Of a DNA stretch of 64,000 bases, positions 1 through 10,059 are shown in pieces. Position 1 is the stretch's first letter; each line of letters opens with the position of its first letter. A program made the position numbers and the translations under genes. The notes under the pieces were generated by a model, which did not search any database, had not been told where the DNA came from, and saw only the letters and a list, made by a program, of their open reading frames with translations. The stretch spans positions 1 to 64,000 of the forward strand of contig JAKVCR010000040.1 of the NCBI GenBank assembly GCA_022448985.1, written 5' to 3'. The stretch comes from Roseibacillus sp. GTDB lineage: Bacteria > Verrucomicrobiota > Verrucomicrobiia > Verrucomicrobiales > Akkermansiaceae.

Positions 1-1
1 C

Positions 2-454
2 AGTGGCCTGAGCGATGAGGAGATCGAGAAGGCCAAGCAGGAGGCAGAGGCTCATTCCGAGGAGGACAAGAAGCGTGCCGAGGAAATCGACGAAAGAAAC
101 AAGGCCGAGAATCTTGTTTATCAGGTCGAAAAGCAGGTCGAGGAACTGGGAGACCAGGTTCCTTCTGAATTGAAGAGCAGCCTGGAGGCAAAGACCGGCG
201 CGGTGAAGGAGGCCCTCAAGTCAGATGACACCGAAGCGGTGCGGGCCGCCATGAGTGACCTTGAAAAGACCATGGGAGAACTTATGGCAGCAGCCCAGCA
301 GGCCGCGGGGGCTGCGGGAATGGATCCTGCCGCGGCCGCGGCTGCGGCTGCGGGGGCCGGGGCAGGTCCGGTGGCTTCCGAGGATGCCCCGGAAGAGCCC
401 CGGGAGGCAAAAGGCAAGGTTGTCGATGCGGAAGTCGTTGACGCCGAGAAGTAA
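2..454 (+). CDS. dnaK: Chaperone DnaK (Hsp70), C-terminal end only
   Basis: The reading frame is open from the first bases and ends at a TAA, so only the last 150 residues are in the window. They match the helical lid and disordered tail of DnaK: GLSDEEIEKA and the following charged helices, then an Ala/Gly-rich linker and a tail ending EVVDAEK. DnaK is the ATP-driven cytosolic Hsp70 that binds unfolded peptides with DnaJ and GrpE. The ATPase and most of the substrate-binding domain lie before position 1. The gene sits 90 bp before groES, giving a combined dnaK-groES-groEL chaperone block. I see no CIRCE-type inverted repeat between them. The internal ATG at 170 in the ORF track is not the true start. 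Confidence 0.93.
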   Translation, partial: SGLSDEEIEKAKQEAEAHSEEDKKRAEEIDERNKAENLVYQVEKQVEELGDQVPSELKSSLEAKTGAVKEALKSDDTEAVRAAMSDLEKTMGELMAAAQQAAGAAGMDPAAAAAAAAGAGAGPVASEDAPEEPREAKGKVVDAEVVDAEK

Positions 455-544
455 TCTGTCAGTTTCCCGCCCCGCTCTTCTCCGGAAGGCGGAGCGGCTA
501 CTCAACCAAAACAAAACAAAACGAACCAAAACCACAACGGAATC

Positions 545-838
545 ATGGCTAGTATTAAACCACTCGGACAGCGCGTGCTCGTAAAGCGGCTCGATGCTGA
601 AGAAGTCAGTGCCGGCGGCATTGTGCTTCCCGACACAGCCCAGGAGAAGCCGCAGGAAGCCGAAGTCGTCGCACTTGGCACCGGCGGAAAAGACGAAAAC
701 GGAAACGACATCCAATTCTCGGTCGAGGAGGGCAACAAAGTCCTCATCTCGAAATACGGGGGAACGGACGTTAAAGTAGATGGCGAAGATCTCCTCATCA
801 TCAATGAAGGTGACATCCTCGGCGTGATTGCGGACTAG
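545..838 (+). CDS. groES: Co-chaperonin GroES (Hsp10)
   Basis: This 97-residue protein has the full length of the GroES family. It starts with the family's PLGQRVLVKRLDAEE strand and contains the mobile-loop region (GGIVLPDTAQEKPQEA) that contacts GroEL, the GxGG roof segment, and the C-terminal DILGVIAD strand. GroES forms the heptameric lid of the GroEL folding chamber in the cytosol. It lies between dnaK and groEL. The leader contains an A/C-rich stretch (AACAAAACAAAACG) and no strong Shine-Dalgarno sequence, but the N-terminus is unambiguous by family alignment. Confidence 0.97.
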   Translation: MASIKPLGQRVLVKRLDAEEVSAGGIVLPDTAQEKPQEAEVVALGTGGKDENGNDIQFSVEEGNKVLISKYGGTDVKVDGEDLLIINEGDILGVIAD

Positions 839-898
839 CATCCGCGGTCGGGAGTAATCCGCTATCGGAGCTCCCAGCTGACAACCGATAATTATTAA

Positions 899-2554
<1,656 letters not shown>

Positions 2555-2597
2555 GGGAAGGCGGGACTCTTTAATCCTCCAAGTCTCAAGATCAATC

Positions 2598-2627
2598 AAA
2601 GCCGGGCGGGAAACCGCCCGGCTTTTT
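2598..2627 (+). terminator. Intrinsic terminator after groEL
   Basis: A perfect 9-bp GC-rich stem (GCCGGGCGG / CCGCCCGGC) with a GAAA tetraloop is followed directly by TTTTT. It is 43 bp past the groEL stop and should end the chaperone transcript. Confidence 0.93.
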
Positions 2628-2694
2628 GTTGCTGATAAATATGGAGGGACGAGCAGTTTCTGGATCTGCTCCCCGCCCTGCAGCCAGAATGCAA

Positions 2695-2718
2695 GAAAGC
2701 TGGCCGGAGCCAGCTTTT
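2695..2718. terminator. Second hairpin terminator, probably for the convergent pseudopilin gene
   Basis: A 9-bp stem (AAAGCTGGC / GCCAGCTTT) closes a CGGA loop. It is flanked by A-rich sequence on the left and TTTT on the right, so it can act in both directions. It lies 30 bp beyond the stop of the minus-strand pseudopilin gene and behind the groEL terminator. Confidence 0.75.
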
Positions 2719-2747
2719 GTCATGGGTAATGAGGCGGGGGCCTCTCC

Positions 2748-3374
2748 TTAGTTCTTGCCTCTCCAGGAATAAACGTTGTCGCGGTTCTTCGTCGCTGCGG
2801 CCTGACCGGTAGTGTACTGACCATCGGGGCCGCTACTCCAGGCGATGGCCATGCGCCCACCATAGAGGGGCTTCGCGGCGTCGAAGGGATCAACTATCTC
2901 TTCGTCCAGGTCGTAATCCATGAGGACAAAGTAGTGGCGGTTGGTAGCTGCATTACCGGATTTCTTCCAGGCGTCAAAAAGCTCCACCGAGCGTTCGGTA
3001 TAGAAGAGTCCCCCGTAAGCACCATTCTGGGTCTTGCCCTTGGCATCCTTGCCTTGGAAGTAGCGTACTTCCTTGGGATTGCTGTCCTTGTCGAAGCCCA
3101 CCAGCTGGTCCATCAGGCTGTTCGTGGTAGGAGCGCCCGGAGCGGTAGCGGATTCCGCGGCCTCGGGCAGGTAGTTGTAGTCGTCGTAGTAGGCCTGGAT
3201 GGATTGGACGAGGTTGGTGCAGTCCTGGGTGGCGACGGTCTTTTTGGCGGCGTTCATCACGGCAGCGCCGGCACCGAAGCCCATGGCGGCAAGGATCACG
3301 ATGATGGCGATCACGACGAGTAGTTCGATGAGGGTAAAGCCGTGGTTGCCGGAGGGGTTGGAGGTTATCTTCAT
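2748..3374 (-). CDS. Type II secretion/type IV pilus pseudopilin (GspG-like)
   Basis: The 208-residue protein begins with a short basic leader and a canonical prepilin cleavage and methylation site, GFTLIELLVVIAIIVILAA, followed by the hydrophobic N-terminal helix that anchors pilins in the membrane and packs the fibre. A prepilin peptidase (PilD type, not in this window) would cut after the Gly. The soluble part (TQDCTNLVQSIQAYYDDYNYLP) looks like GspG major pseudopilins, and the C-terminal half is larger than usual. It is isolated from the main pilus cluster at 13.5 kb and converges on groEL. Verrucomicrobia typically have many such orphan pseudopilins; its specific role is unknown. Confidence 0.85.
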   Translation of the reverse strand: MKITSNPSGNHGFTLIELLVVIAIIVILAAMGFGAGAAVMNAAKKTVATQDCTNLVQSIQAYYDDYNYLPEAAESATAPGAPTTNSLMDQLVGFDKDSNPKEVRYFQGKDAKGKTQNGAYGGLFYTERSVELFDAWKKSGNAATNRHYFVLMDYDLDEEIVDPFDAAKPLYGGRMAIAWSSGPDGQYTTGQAAATKNRDNVYSWRGKN

Positions 3375-3560
3375 AGCTGATCAGGGATTAGGGAATCTAC
3401 TTCCCGCGGAAAGGTGGAGGGATGGCCGGACTTTGGCAATCCCCCGGTTGGGGAAATTACAATGTCAATACTAAGCTGGCCTTGTCCCGGGCGGGATGCA
3501 ACCCAATTTTTGCACGCCTTCCGCATTGCTGCCGGGGCTGCAACTATCCAGAGTCTGTCC

Positions 3561-5780
3561 ATGGCAGAGGCCGGGGGCTTGAGGGAGAAGGTCTTGGAGC
3601 TCATGCGCCAACCGGGATATCGTCCGCGGAACAAGGGAGAATTGGCCCGTGCTTTGGAACTCCATCCCGATCTGCGGGCTGATTTGCGAGCTGAGTTGGC
3701 GCTTCTTGAGAGGGAAGGGGTGATTGTGCGCGGGAAAAAGGCCCGCTACCGCCTGCGTGCACAGGAGGGCAACCTGCTCTCCGGGATTCTCCGTTTTCAA
3801 CCTAAAGGCGCGGCCTGGTTTTATCCCGACCCTCGCGATCCTGCCAACCTGGCGAGCGGAATTGACCTTGAGCGCTTCAGCCGCATTTACGTGGGAGCGC
3901 GAAAGACTTCGGTAGCGCTCGATGGTGATCGGGTGGCACTTCGCATTGAGCGACTCGGCCCGCCAGTGTGGTGGAAGCATGCCAGGCACAAGCGGGCATC
4001 CCTTGAGGCCCCGGGAGCAGAGGACCAGGCCAGTGGCCGTGTGGAGCGCATTCTACAGCGTCGCAGCGGGGTGGTGGTGGGAACCCTGATTGAGCGCAAG
4101 GGGTTTGTCTACGTCCAGCCCGACGACGGGAGCCTGCCTCCAACAATCGAGTTGGAGAGCGCGGGGGGTGGAAGGTCAGGCCAGAAGGTCGCGGTGCGTT
4201 TGCTGGAATGGAACAGCCGTCAGGTGGTGCCTCGCGGAGAGATTACCGAGGTGCTGGGCTGGCCGGATGAAGGAGGGGTAGATATTCGTGGAATCATTCT
4301 TCGCCATGGGTTGCGGGAGGGATTTCCCGAGGAGGTCCAGAACGAGGCGGGGGAAGTTCCCTCCACCGTTCAACCAGAAGCGCTGGAGGGACGAGTGGAC
4401 TGGCGAGAGAAACTGGTTATCACGATCGATCCGGCGGATGCGCGTGATTTTGATGATGCTATCTGCGTGCGGGAGCTTGAGAACGGATGGGAGCTGGCGG
4501 TACATATTGCGGATGTTGCGCACTATGTGAAGCCGGGTACCGCTCTGGACCGGGAAGCACGGGAGCGAGGCAACTCGACCTACCTGGTGGACCGGGTTCT
4601 TCCGATGCTTCCCGAGGAATTGAGTAATGGGATATGTTCGCTGGTGCCTGCGAAGGACCGTCTTACTCGGTGCGTGACCATGAGCTTCGACAGGAAGGGG
4701 AGCATGACCTTGGCACGTTTTGAACAGGCGGTCATCTGTTCCAGGTCCCGGCTGACCTACGAGGAAGCACAGGAGATGCTGGAGAAGGGAACGGATGGGC
4801 TTGATCCGTCACGTTCCGAGATCGCGGGGGCCCTCACGAGGTGCTGGGAGCTGGCCAAGCTCCTGCGCCAGCGCCGGTTTGCACAGGGAGCGTTGGATCT
4901 GGATTTCCCGGAGATCCGCATGGAGCTTGATGAATTCGGCCGGCCCTCCGGGTATCGGCGCGAGGACTACAATGAAAGTCACCAGCTGATCGAGGAGTTC
5001 ATGCTGGCAGCCAATGAGGCGGTGGCGCGTGCGGTCAAGAATGCCGAGAGCCCTGGGATTTATCGTGCGCACGAGGAACCGGATCACGACAAGCTTTTCG
5101 AATTTGCTGAACTTGCACGAAGTCACGGGTATGAGCCGGGCGATCTCGTCAACAAGAAGCACATTCAGAACCTTTTGCGGGACTGTCGGGGTCAACCGGA
5201 GGAGCATGCGATCAAGCTGGGATTGCTCAAGAGCCTGAAGCGGGCAAGTTATAGCGAGGAGCCTTTGGGGCATTACGGCCTTTCCAAGACGGACTATTGT
5301 CATTTCACGAGCCCCATCCGTCGCTACGCCGACCTCATCATGCATCGGCTGCTTGAGCCCCTTCTTGAGACCCCGCTCACTCGCACCTCAAAGGTGCCTG
5401 CCCGGGTTCAATGTGCCGAGATTTCGGATCATATTTCCACTACTGAGCGGACGAGTGCGAGTGCAGAGACGGAATCGCATCGCCTCAAGATGCTCGAGTG
5501 GCTGGACCTCAGTGCACACGAGGCCGATCCTCCGGTCTTTGAGGCTGTTATCACGGATGTGCGGAAGATCGGTCTCATGGTGGAGGCCCTTGAGATCCTG
5601 CAACGTGGGCTCGTCAAGCGGGATGATTTCCCGGCCGGGGACTGGCGCCTGGAGTCCCACCGGATGCGGTATGTCACGATGCGGGGTACCGAGTTGGCGC
5701 TTGGACAGGTCGTCGGGGTGCGGGTGGCGCGGGTCAACATGGAACGCCAGCTGGTGGATTTCCTGCTGGTCGGAGACTGA
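3561..5780 (+). CDS. rnr: Ribonuclease R (RNase II/R family 3'-5' exoribonuclease)
   Basis: From the ATG at 3561 the protein has 739 residues. It contains an N-terminal helix-turn-helix-like segment (MRQPGYRPRNKGELARAL), cold-shock/OB domains, the RNB catalytic domain with the metal-binding ITIDPADARDFDDAI near residue 290, the HYGLSKTDYCHFTSPIRRYADL motif, and a C-terminal S1-like domain (FEAVITDVRKIGLMVE). The enzyme degrades structured RNA processively from the 3' end. The ORF track begins 49 codons earlier at a GTG; I prefer 3561 because family homology begins there and the upstream segment has no domain. It is divergent from the pseudopilin gene. A short C-terminus means the Lys-rich tail of E. 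coli RNase R is absent. Confidence 0.92.
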   Translation: MAEAGGLREKVLELMRQPGYRPRNKGELARALELHPDLRADLRAELALLEREGVIVRGKKARYRLRAQEGNLLSGILRFQPKGAAWFYPDPRDPANLASGIDLERFSRIYVGARKTSVALDGDRVALRIERLGPPVWWKHARHKRASLEAPGAEDQASGRVERILQRRSGVVVGTLIERKGFVYVQPDDGSLPPTIELESAGGGRSGQKVAVRLLEWNSRQVVPRGEITEVLGWPDEGGVDIRGIILRHGLREGFPEEVQNEAGEVPSTVQPEALEGRVDWREKLVITIDPADARDFDDAICVRELENGWELAVHIADVAHYVKPGTALDREARERGNSTYLVDRVLPMLPEELSNGICSLVPAKDRLTRCVTMSFDRKGSMTLARFEQAVICSRSRLTYEEAQEMLEKGTDGLDPSRSEIAGALTRCWELAKLLRQRRFAQGALDLDFPEIRMELDEFGRPSGYRREDYNESHQLIEEFMLAANEAVARAVKNAESPGIYRAHEEPDHDKLFEFAELARSHGYEPGDLVNKKHIQNLLRDCRGQPEEHAIKLGLLKSLKRASYSEEPLGHYGLSKTDYCHFTSPIRRYADLIMHRLLEPLLETPLTRTSKVPARVQCAEISDHISTTERTSASAETESHRLKMLEWLDLSAHEADPPVFEAVITDVRKIGLMVEALEILQRGLVKRDDFPAGDWRLESHRMRYVTMRGTELALGQVVGVRVARVNMERQLVDFLLVGD

Positions 5781-5894
5781 ATTTGAGCGAGGGAAGGGGG
5801 ACTTGCGTTTTTATCCCTTTGTGCGATAGGAACGAGGCCGTGCCACAGATTAGTGCACGAATTAAAAGAATACTGCCACGCGCACAACCCACCG

Positions 5895-6260
5895 ATGAAA
5901 AACACATTAAAGCTTATAGCGGCGATCACGATCGCCGGTGTAGGGCTGGTCGCAGCCGACGACAAGGATGGTGACAAGCCCAAGGAAAAGCCCGCCAAGA
6001 AAGCGAAGGGGGGCAGGGGACTGATGTCCGCCGACAAGAACAAGGATGGCAAGATTACCCTGGATGAAATGAAATCCTGGGGAGCGGCCAAATCCAAGCC
6101 TGTTCCCGCCGAGAAAATCGAGGCACTTTTCAAGAAGCGGGACAAGAATGGCGATGGAACCCTGACTGCCGACGAAGTGAAGGGCGGCAAGAAGAAAGCC
6201 AAGCCGGAGGGCGAAGGGAAAAAGAAGAAGCCCGGGGCCAAGGACGGAGCTGCCAGCTAG
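5895..6260 (+). CDS. Small exported EF-hand protein
   Basis: Starting at ATG 5895 gives 121 residues with a signal peptide (MKNTLKLIAAITIAGVGLVAAD). Two EF-hand loops follow, DKNKDGKITLDE and DKNGDGTLTADE, each with the Asp/Asn ligands expected at positions 1, 3, 5 and 12, separated by about 35 residues as in a paired EF-hand. The rest is extremely Lys/Pro/Glu-rich (KPKEKPAKKAKGG, KKAKPEGEGKKKK). A calcium-binding periplasmic or cell-surface role is likely from the motifs, but the partner is unknown. The track's upstream GTG-type start adds a segment with no signal features. A strong terminator follows. Confidence 0.85.
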   Translation: MKNTLKLIAAITIAGVGLVAADDKDGDKPKEKPAKKAKGGRGLMSADKNKDGKITLDEMKSWGAAKSKPVPAEKIEALFKKRDKNGDGTLTADEVKGGKKKAKPEGEGKKKKPGAKDGAAS

Positions 6261-6295
6261 CATCCTACCTTTCCCTCAGCTTCGTTAAGTTAATC

Positions 6296-6323
6296 AAGGC
6301 CGTGGGAGACCACGGCCTTTCTT
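6296..6323 (+). terminator. Intrinsic terminator after the EF-hand gene
   Basis: A perfect 10-bp stem (AAGGCCGTGG / CCACGGCCTT) with a GAGA loop is followed by TCTT. It lies 35 bp after the EF-hand stop and separates it from the beta-propeller gene. Confidence 0.88.
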
Positions 6324-6419
6324 GTCGTTTGCCGGTTCCCAGTGCTAAAACGGCACGAAGATTTTTGGGGGCCAAAAGTTCTTTTCCTGTCCGCGGGAAG
6401 CAGCCATATCTGGCCCGTC

Positions 6420-7436
6420 ATGAAACGCATCCTGCTGCTTGCTGCGGCTTCCACATTGCCGGGTGTCCTATCGGCGCATCCCCATAAGGGGATTGCCCCG
6501 CAGGGCGAAGTTCTCACCGTTGCGGTTGCCACCGGCTCCGGTGATCATACCTATAAGAACGTTCCCTGGTGGGGGACGACGGAAAACAAGGGCGTCGGCA
6601 GCACCAATGGCGGGGTCGCCATCGACAAGGCCGGGAAAATTTACTTCAGCACGGATACACCGAACGGGATTCTCATCTACGATGCAAAGGGAAAGCAGGT
6701 GGGGAAAGCAGGACCGGGCAACATTCATGATCTCTTCATCCGGGAAGAGGGAGGAACTGAATACATCTGGGCCTCTCATACCGCAGGGAAGCGCCTGGTG
6801 AAGATGACCCTGGACGGCAAGGAAGTATTCCAGATCCCGAACGACAAGACCGCTGAGGTCAAGGGTGGGTGGGGCGGAGTGACCGCTGCCGATATTGCGC
6901 CTGATGGCTCGATCTTCATTGCCCTTGGATACGGCTCCAACTTCATTCACAAGTTTGACGCAGAGGGGAAACTCATCAAGACCTTCGGGGGACGGGGCAA
7001 GGGCGAAGGCCAGTGTAACACCGCACATGGCATGGCTCTTGATTACCGCTTTGATCCACCGCGAATCATGGTGGCGGACCGCGAGAATGGTCGCCTGACC
7101 CACTGGGATCTGGAGGGGAACTGGATTGGAGTAGTCGCTGATGGGCTGCGCCGGCCGACCGATCTGGCCTTCCGGGGAGAGGTAGTTGCGGTCACCGAGC
7201 TGGCGGGTGGAGTCAAGATTCTCGACAAGGCCGGCAAGGTGATTGCCCTCCTTGGTGAAAATCCGAATCCAAGGCAGAGGGGGCAGAACGGGGTGGCTCC
7301 CAACCAGGCCAAGCCCGCCCACTTCACTGCGCCGCATGGATTGGCCTACGATCCATCAGGAAATCTCTATGTGCAGGACTGGAATCGGTTCGGGCGCATT
7401 ACCAAACTTGTTCAAGTGGAGTCGTCGAAGCAATGA
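6420..7436 (+). CDS. Exported NHL/six-bladed beta-propeller protein
   Basis: The 338-residue product starts with a signal peptide (MKRILLLAAASTLPGVLSA). It then shows repeated blade-like segments typical of NHL/SMP-30-like propellers: GGVAIDKAGKIYFSTDTPNG, DIAPDGSIFIALGYGSNFIHKFDAEGKL, HGMALDYRFDPPRIMVADREN and PHGLAYDPSGNLYVQDWNR. Such proteins are often secreted binding proteins or lactonase-like enzymes; no catalytic residues can be assigned here. I chose the ATG at 6420 because it begins the signal peptide; the track's ATG at 6342 adds 26 residues that spoil it. The stop overlaps the start of the next gene by ATGA, so the two are probably co-translated. Confidence 0.8.
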   Translation: MKRILLLAAASTLPGVLSAHPHKGIAPQGEVLTVAVATGSGDHTYKNVPWWGTTENKGVGSTNGGVAIDKAGKIYFSTDTPNGILIYDAKGKQVGKAGPGNIHDLFIREEGGTEYIWASHTAGKRLVKMTLDGKEVFQIPNDKTAEVKGGWGGVTAADIAPDGSIFIALGYGSNFIHKFDAEGKLIKTFGGRGKGEGQCNTAHGMALDYRFDPPRIMVADRENGRLTHWDLEGNWIGVVADGLRRPTDLAFRGEVVAVTELAGGVKILDKAGKVIALLGENPNPRQRGQNGVAPNQAKPAHFTAPHGLAYDPSGNLYVQDWNRFGRITKLVQVESSKQ

Positions 7437-8257
7437 CCAGCATCCCCCTGGAAGACAATTTCGAGGATATTCTCGGGAAAGCGCTGCGCGGGACCGGGAT
7501 CGCAGACGGCATTCTCGAGTTCCTTACGGGTGTACCCGAGGAGACCATCGTGAAATTGAAGGATGGTGAGTTCGAGGAGGATGCCCTGCGCAAGGTTGCC
7601 TCTCCCCTCGGACTTGATGCGGACACCCTCGTGGAGCGCGCAAAGGAGGCCTGGGTGCCGGAGCCGATCGACCTGGAGGGCCTGCGCCAGTACAACACCG
7701 TCTACGATGATATGACGGTGAACAACTATCTGGTGTGGGATCCGACGTCCAAGGAGGCAGCACTTTTCGATACCGGAACGGATGTGAGCAGGGCAATCGA
7801 GTGCGTTAACGAACTTGGCTTGGAACTCAGGCAACTCTTCCTCACCCACACCCATCTGGATCACATCATGGACCGGGCTGCGGTGGAGGCGCATAATCCC
7901 GAGGTCAAAACCTTCGTGAGCGCCCTTGAACCAGCGGCAGCAGCAACCCGGTTTCATCCGGGAGATGCGTTCTCGGTGGGAACATTGCGTATCTCCACGC
8001 TCCTCACCAAGGGCCATTCCCCGGGGGGCACGACTTATGTAATCAACGGGCTGACCCGTCCGGTGGCGATTGTGGGGGATGCACTTTTTGCGCAGTCCAT
8101 GGGAGGTGGGATGATTTCTTACCAGGATGCCCTGGCGACCAACCGGGCCGAACTATTTACCCTGCAGGACGAGACGATTATTTGTCCGGGACACGGACCA
8201 ATGACGACGGTGGGCGAGGAAAAGGCCCACAATCCCTTCTACCCAGAATTCAAGTAA
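7433..8257 (+). CDS. Metallo-beta-lactamase-fold hydrolase (glyoxalase II / persulfide dioxygenase-like)
   Basis: The 274-residue protein carries the metal-binding THTHLDH motif at about residues 139-145, then a GHSPGGT His, a GDALF Asp and a CPGHGP His, the usual order of ligands in the glyoxalase-II branch of the superfamily. An extra N-terminal domain of about 75 residues (FEDILGKALRGTGIADGI... LGLDADTLVERAKEAW) precedes the hydrolase. The substrate is unknown; hydrolysis of a thioester or oxidation of a persulfide are both possible. It overlaps the upstream propeller gene by 4 bp and is 16 bp ahead of a dehydrogenase, suggesting a short metabolic operon. Confidence 0.82.
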   Translation: MTSIPLEDNFEDILGKALRGTGIADGILEFLTGVPEETIVKLKDGEFEEDALRKVASPLGLDADTLVERAKEAWVPEPIDLEGLRQYNTVYDDMTVNNYLVWDPTSKEAALFDTGTDVSRAIECVNELGLELRQLFLTHTHLDHIMDRAAVEAHNPEVKTFVSALEPAAAATRFHPGDAFSVGTLRISTLLTKGHSPGGTTYVINGLTRPVAIVGDALFAQSMGGGMISYQDALATNRAELFTLQDETIICPGHGPMTTVGEEKAHNPFYPEFK

Positions 8258-8273
8258 CAAAGAATAACACACC

Positions 8274-9164
8274 ATGAGCCAAAAAGTAGCATTTGTCGGA
8301 GTGGGAAGGATGGGCGCCAACATGGCCCGTCACCTGCAACTCGATTGTGGGCACGATGTGACCGCGGTTTACGATATCAACAAGGAGATTGCCGCCTCGC
8401 TTGCGGAAGAACTGAGCGCCGCAAACTGTGAGAAACTTGCTGAGGTGACCGCCGCCGCGGATGTCATCATCACCGTGATCACGAATGACGATGCCATGCG
8501 TGCGATTTACTTCACGGAGGGAGACAATCTTTTACAGGATGCAGACGGCAAGACCTTCATCAACTGTGCTACCCTATCTCCCGGGGCGCATCGCGAGGTC
8601 TACGAGGCGGGCAAGGGGGTCGGAGCCGCGGTGCTTGAAGGGGCCATGGCCTCAAGCATAAGCCATGCACGGGAAGGCAACCTCTACCTCATGATCGGGG
8701 GCGAGGAGGAAGTGTTCAACAGCCACCGGGCGCTTCTTGATGATCTCTCTCTGAACCTGCGTCACTGCGGAGAAGCGGGAGAGGCCGCCAAGGTGAAGGC
8801 ACTGGTGAACATGGTGATGAACATCAACACGGCGGGTCTGGCGGAAGGTCTCGGCCTTGCCTCGGCCCTGGGACTCGATCTCGGGATGATCTGTGAAATC
8901 TTCTCGCAGACCGGTGCCAACTCACGCGTGCTGGAGACGGATTCGGAGGACATGATTGACCGCGATCATGAGTGTTGGTTTTCGTCCGAGCACGCCGCCA
9001 AGGACTCCGGGATCGCGCAGGCCCTGGCGCAGGATGCAGGCCTGAGTCTGCCGGTCAATGATGCGACCAAGGCTCAGTATGACAGGATGACGGCGGAAGG
9101 GCTTGGCGAGCTGGACAAATCCGGGATCGCCGAACTGACCTTCCCGGGACGGCACGGATCCTGA
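8274..9164 (+). CDS. NAD(P)-dependent beta-hydroxyacid dehydrogenase (3-hydroxyisobutyrate dehydrogenase family)
   Basis: The 296-residue protein has the Rossmann GVGRMGANMA fingerprint (residues 9-18), the substrate-binding region, and GEAGEAAKVKALVN, which corresponds to the catalytic-lysine motif (Lys near 175). The family oxidises beta-hydroxyacids such as 3-hydroxyisobutyrate, tartronate semialdehyde or 6-phosphogluconate-like compounds, or reduces short aldehydes. The second Gly of the motif is Ala here, so the exact substrate should not be assumed. It closes an apparent three-gene operon and is followed by a terminator. Confidence 0.85.
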   Translation: MSQKVAFVGVGRMGANMARHLQLDCGHDVTAVYDINKEIAASLAEELSAANCEKLAEVTAAADVIITVITNDDAMRAIYFTEGDNLLQDADGKTFINCATLSPGAHREVYEAGKGVGAAVLEGAMASSISHAREGNLYLMIGGEEEVFNSHRALLDDLSLNLRHCGEAGEAAKVKALVNMVMNINTAGLAEGLGLASALGLDLGMICEIFSQTGANSRVLETDSEDMIDRDHECWFSSEHAAKDSGIAQALAQDAGLSLPVNDATKAQYDRMTAEGLGELDKSGIAELTFPGRHGS

Positions 9165-9188
9165 GAGAGCAGGAGAGCTCCCCAAGAG

Positions 9189-9215
9189 AAAGAGCCCCGC
9201 ATGGCGGGGCTCTTT
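9189..9215. terminator. Bidirectional intrinsic terminator
   Basis: A 12-bp perfect stem (AAAGAGCCCCGC / GCGGGGCTCTTT) has a 3-nt ATG loop. It has A-rich sequence on the left and TTT on the right and lies between two converging genes, so it may serve both. Confidence 0.85.
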
Positions 9216-9245
9216 GACATTAATCTTTAAACTTGGGGAATTGAA

Positions 9246-9680
9246 CTATCCGGCGATTTCAGCGCCGTGGAAGTCGTTCCAGTCTTCAAGGTTGTTGAGA
9301 TTTACCGCGTCAAGGATACCAGCATCGGCGGGAAGGCCGACTGCGCCGAGAATCCCATTACGGGTGTCGTCGTCGTGGTTATAGCCGTCAACCGCCGCGT
9401 TGTGAGCGGCAATCTTGTCGGCATCGAAGCTTCCGTTGGCCTGGCACCAGGCCTCACAGGCTACGTAGTTCGGCTTTTCAGCTGCGACGTGATCGAGGAA
9501 TGCCTGACGATCGATGCCCAGCGCGTCGAGGGTCATTTGGTCAAAGCCGGCCCCAGCCGCGGGGTAGTCGGGATGAAGCTTGCCGGCTGCGTCGAGCGAA
9601 GCTTTTTGCCAGAGGCGCGGGAGATGCTGTACACCGAGAGGACCTGCGGTGCCTGAACTGATGGTTGGAATAATGCTCAT
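9246..9680 (-). CDS. DUF5069-like small cytosolic protein
   Basis: The 144-residue protein contains GPLGVQHLPRLWQKASLDAAGKL followed by an acidic, Asn-rich C-terminus (DDDTRNGILGAVGLPADAG). The LGVxHLPRLWxKxxLxAxGKL start resembles the DUF5069 family as I remember it; no function is established. No signal peptide or membrane segment is seen, so it is likely cytosolic. The ATG at 9680 is clear. The gene converges on the dehydrogenase gene across a shared terminator. Confidence 0.62.
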   Translation of the reverse strand: MSIIPTISSGTAGPLGVQHLPRLWQKASLDAAGKLHPDYPAAGAGFDQMTLDALGIDRQAFLDHVAAEKPNYVACEAWCQANGSFDADKIAAHNAAVDGYNHDDDTRNGILGAVGLPADAGILDAVNLNNLEDWNDFHGAEIAG

Positions 9681-10059
9681 GGTCTAAATATAGCGTTGAA
9701 CAGATGCACGCATAGCGCCCGGTGAGGTTTCTTGGCAATAGCAATCCGAACAGAGTGGATAATTTTCCGGACCCTAGAGGCTAAATTCTAAAGCTGTTGA
9801 ACTAATGTGCGGGCGGCAGGATAGGGGAGAACGGGCGAGGGAGGCCGCCTCATTGAGCCCTCCGACAGGATATTTTTTTCGTGAGCTATGGGTTCTCCGT
9901 TGAAGAGGGTTGGTGGGTAAAACTGCGTCTTTTAAGGGCGGAACTGGCTGATTGACAGCCTTCAAACGGTTGCTAAGGTGCGCGCCCGTTCGCGCCGGGC
10001 AGTTTGATGCCCTCCCAATGGCGCACGCCTTTTGCAACCAGATAGACCCCTTCCTGACG
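9681..10059 (+). other. Intergenic region upstream of ppdK
   Basis: This 379-bp gap separates the divergent DUF5069-like gene and ppdK. I see no convincing ORF; the in-frame extension of ppdK back to 9952 has no family support. It includes a T7 run near 9870 and the promoter-like hexamers described separately. Confidence 0.5.
9952..9979 (+). promoter_or_regulatory. Candidate sigma-70-type promoter for ppdK
   Basis: A perfect TTGACA is followed after 16 bp by TAAGGT, which shares the TA....T positions of a -10 box. It would give a leader of about 70-80 nt before the ppdK ATG. The call is by hexamer match only. Confidence 0.4.

Noticed and set aside
455-544. CIRCE operator for HrcA upstream of groES
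   Set aside because: No TTAGCACTC-N9-GAGTGCTAA-like inverted repeat is visible.
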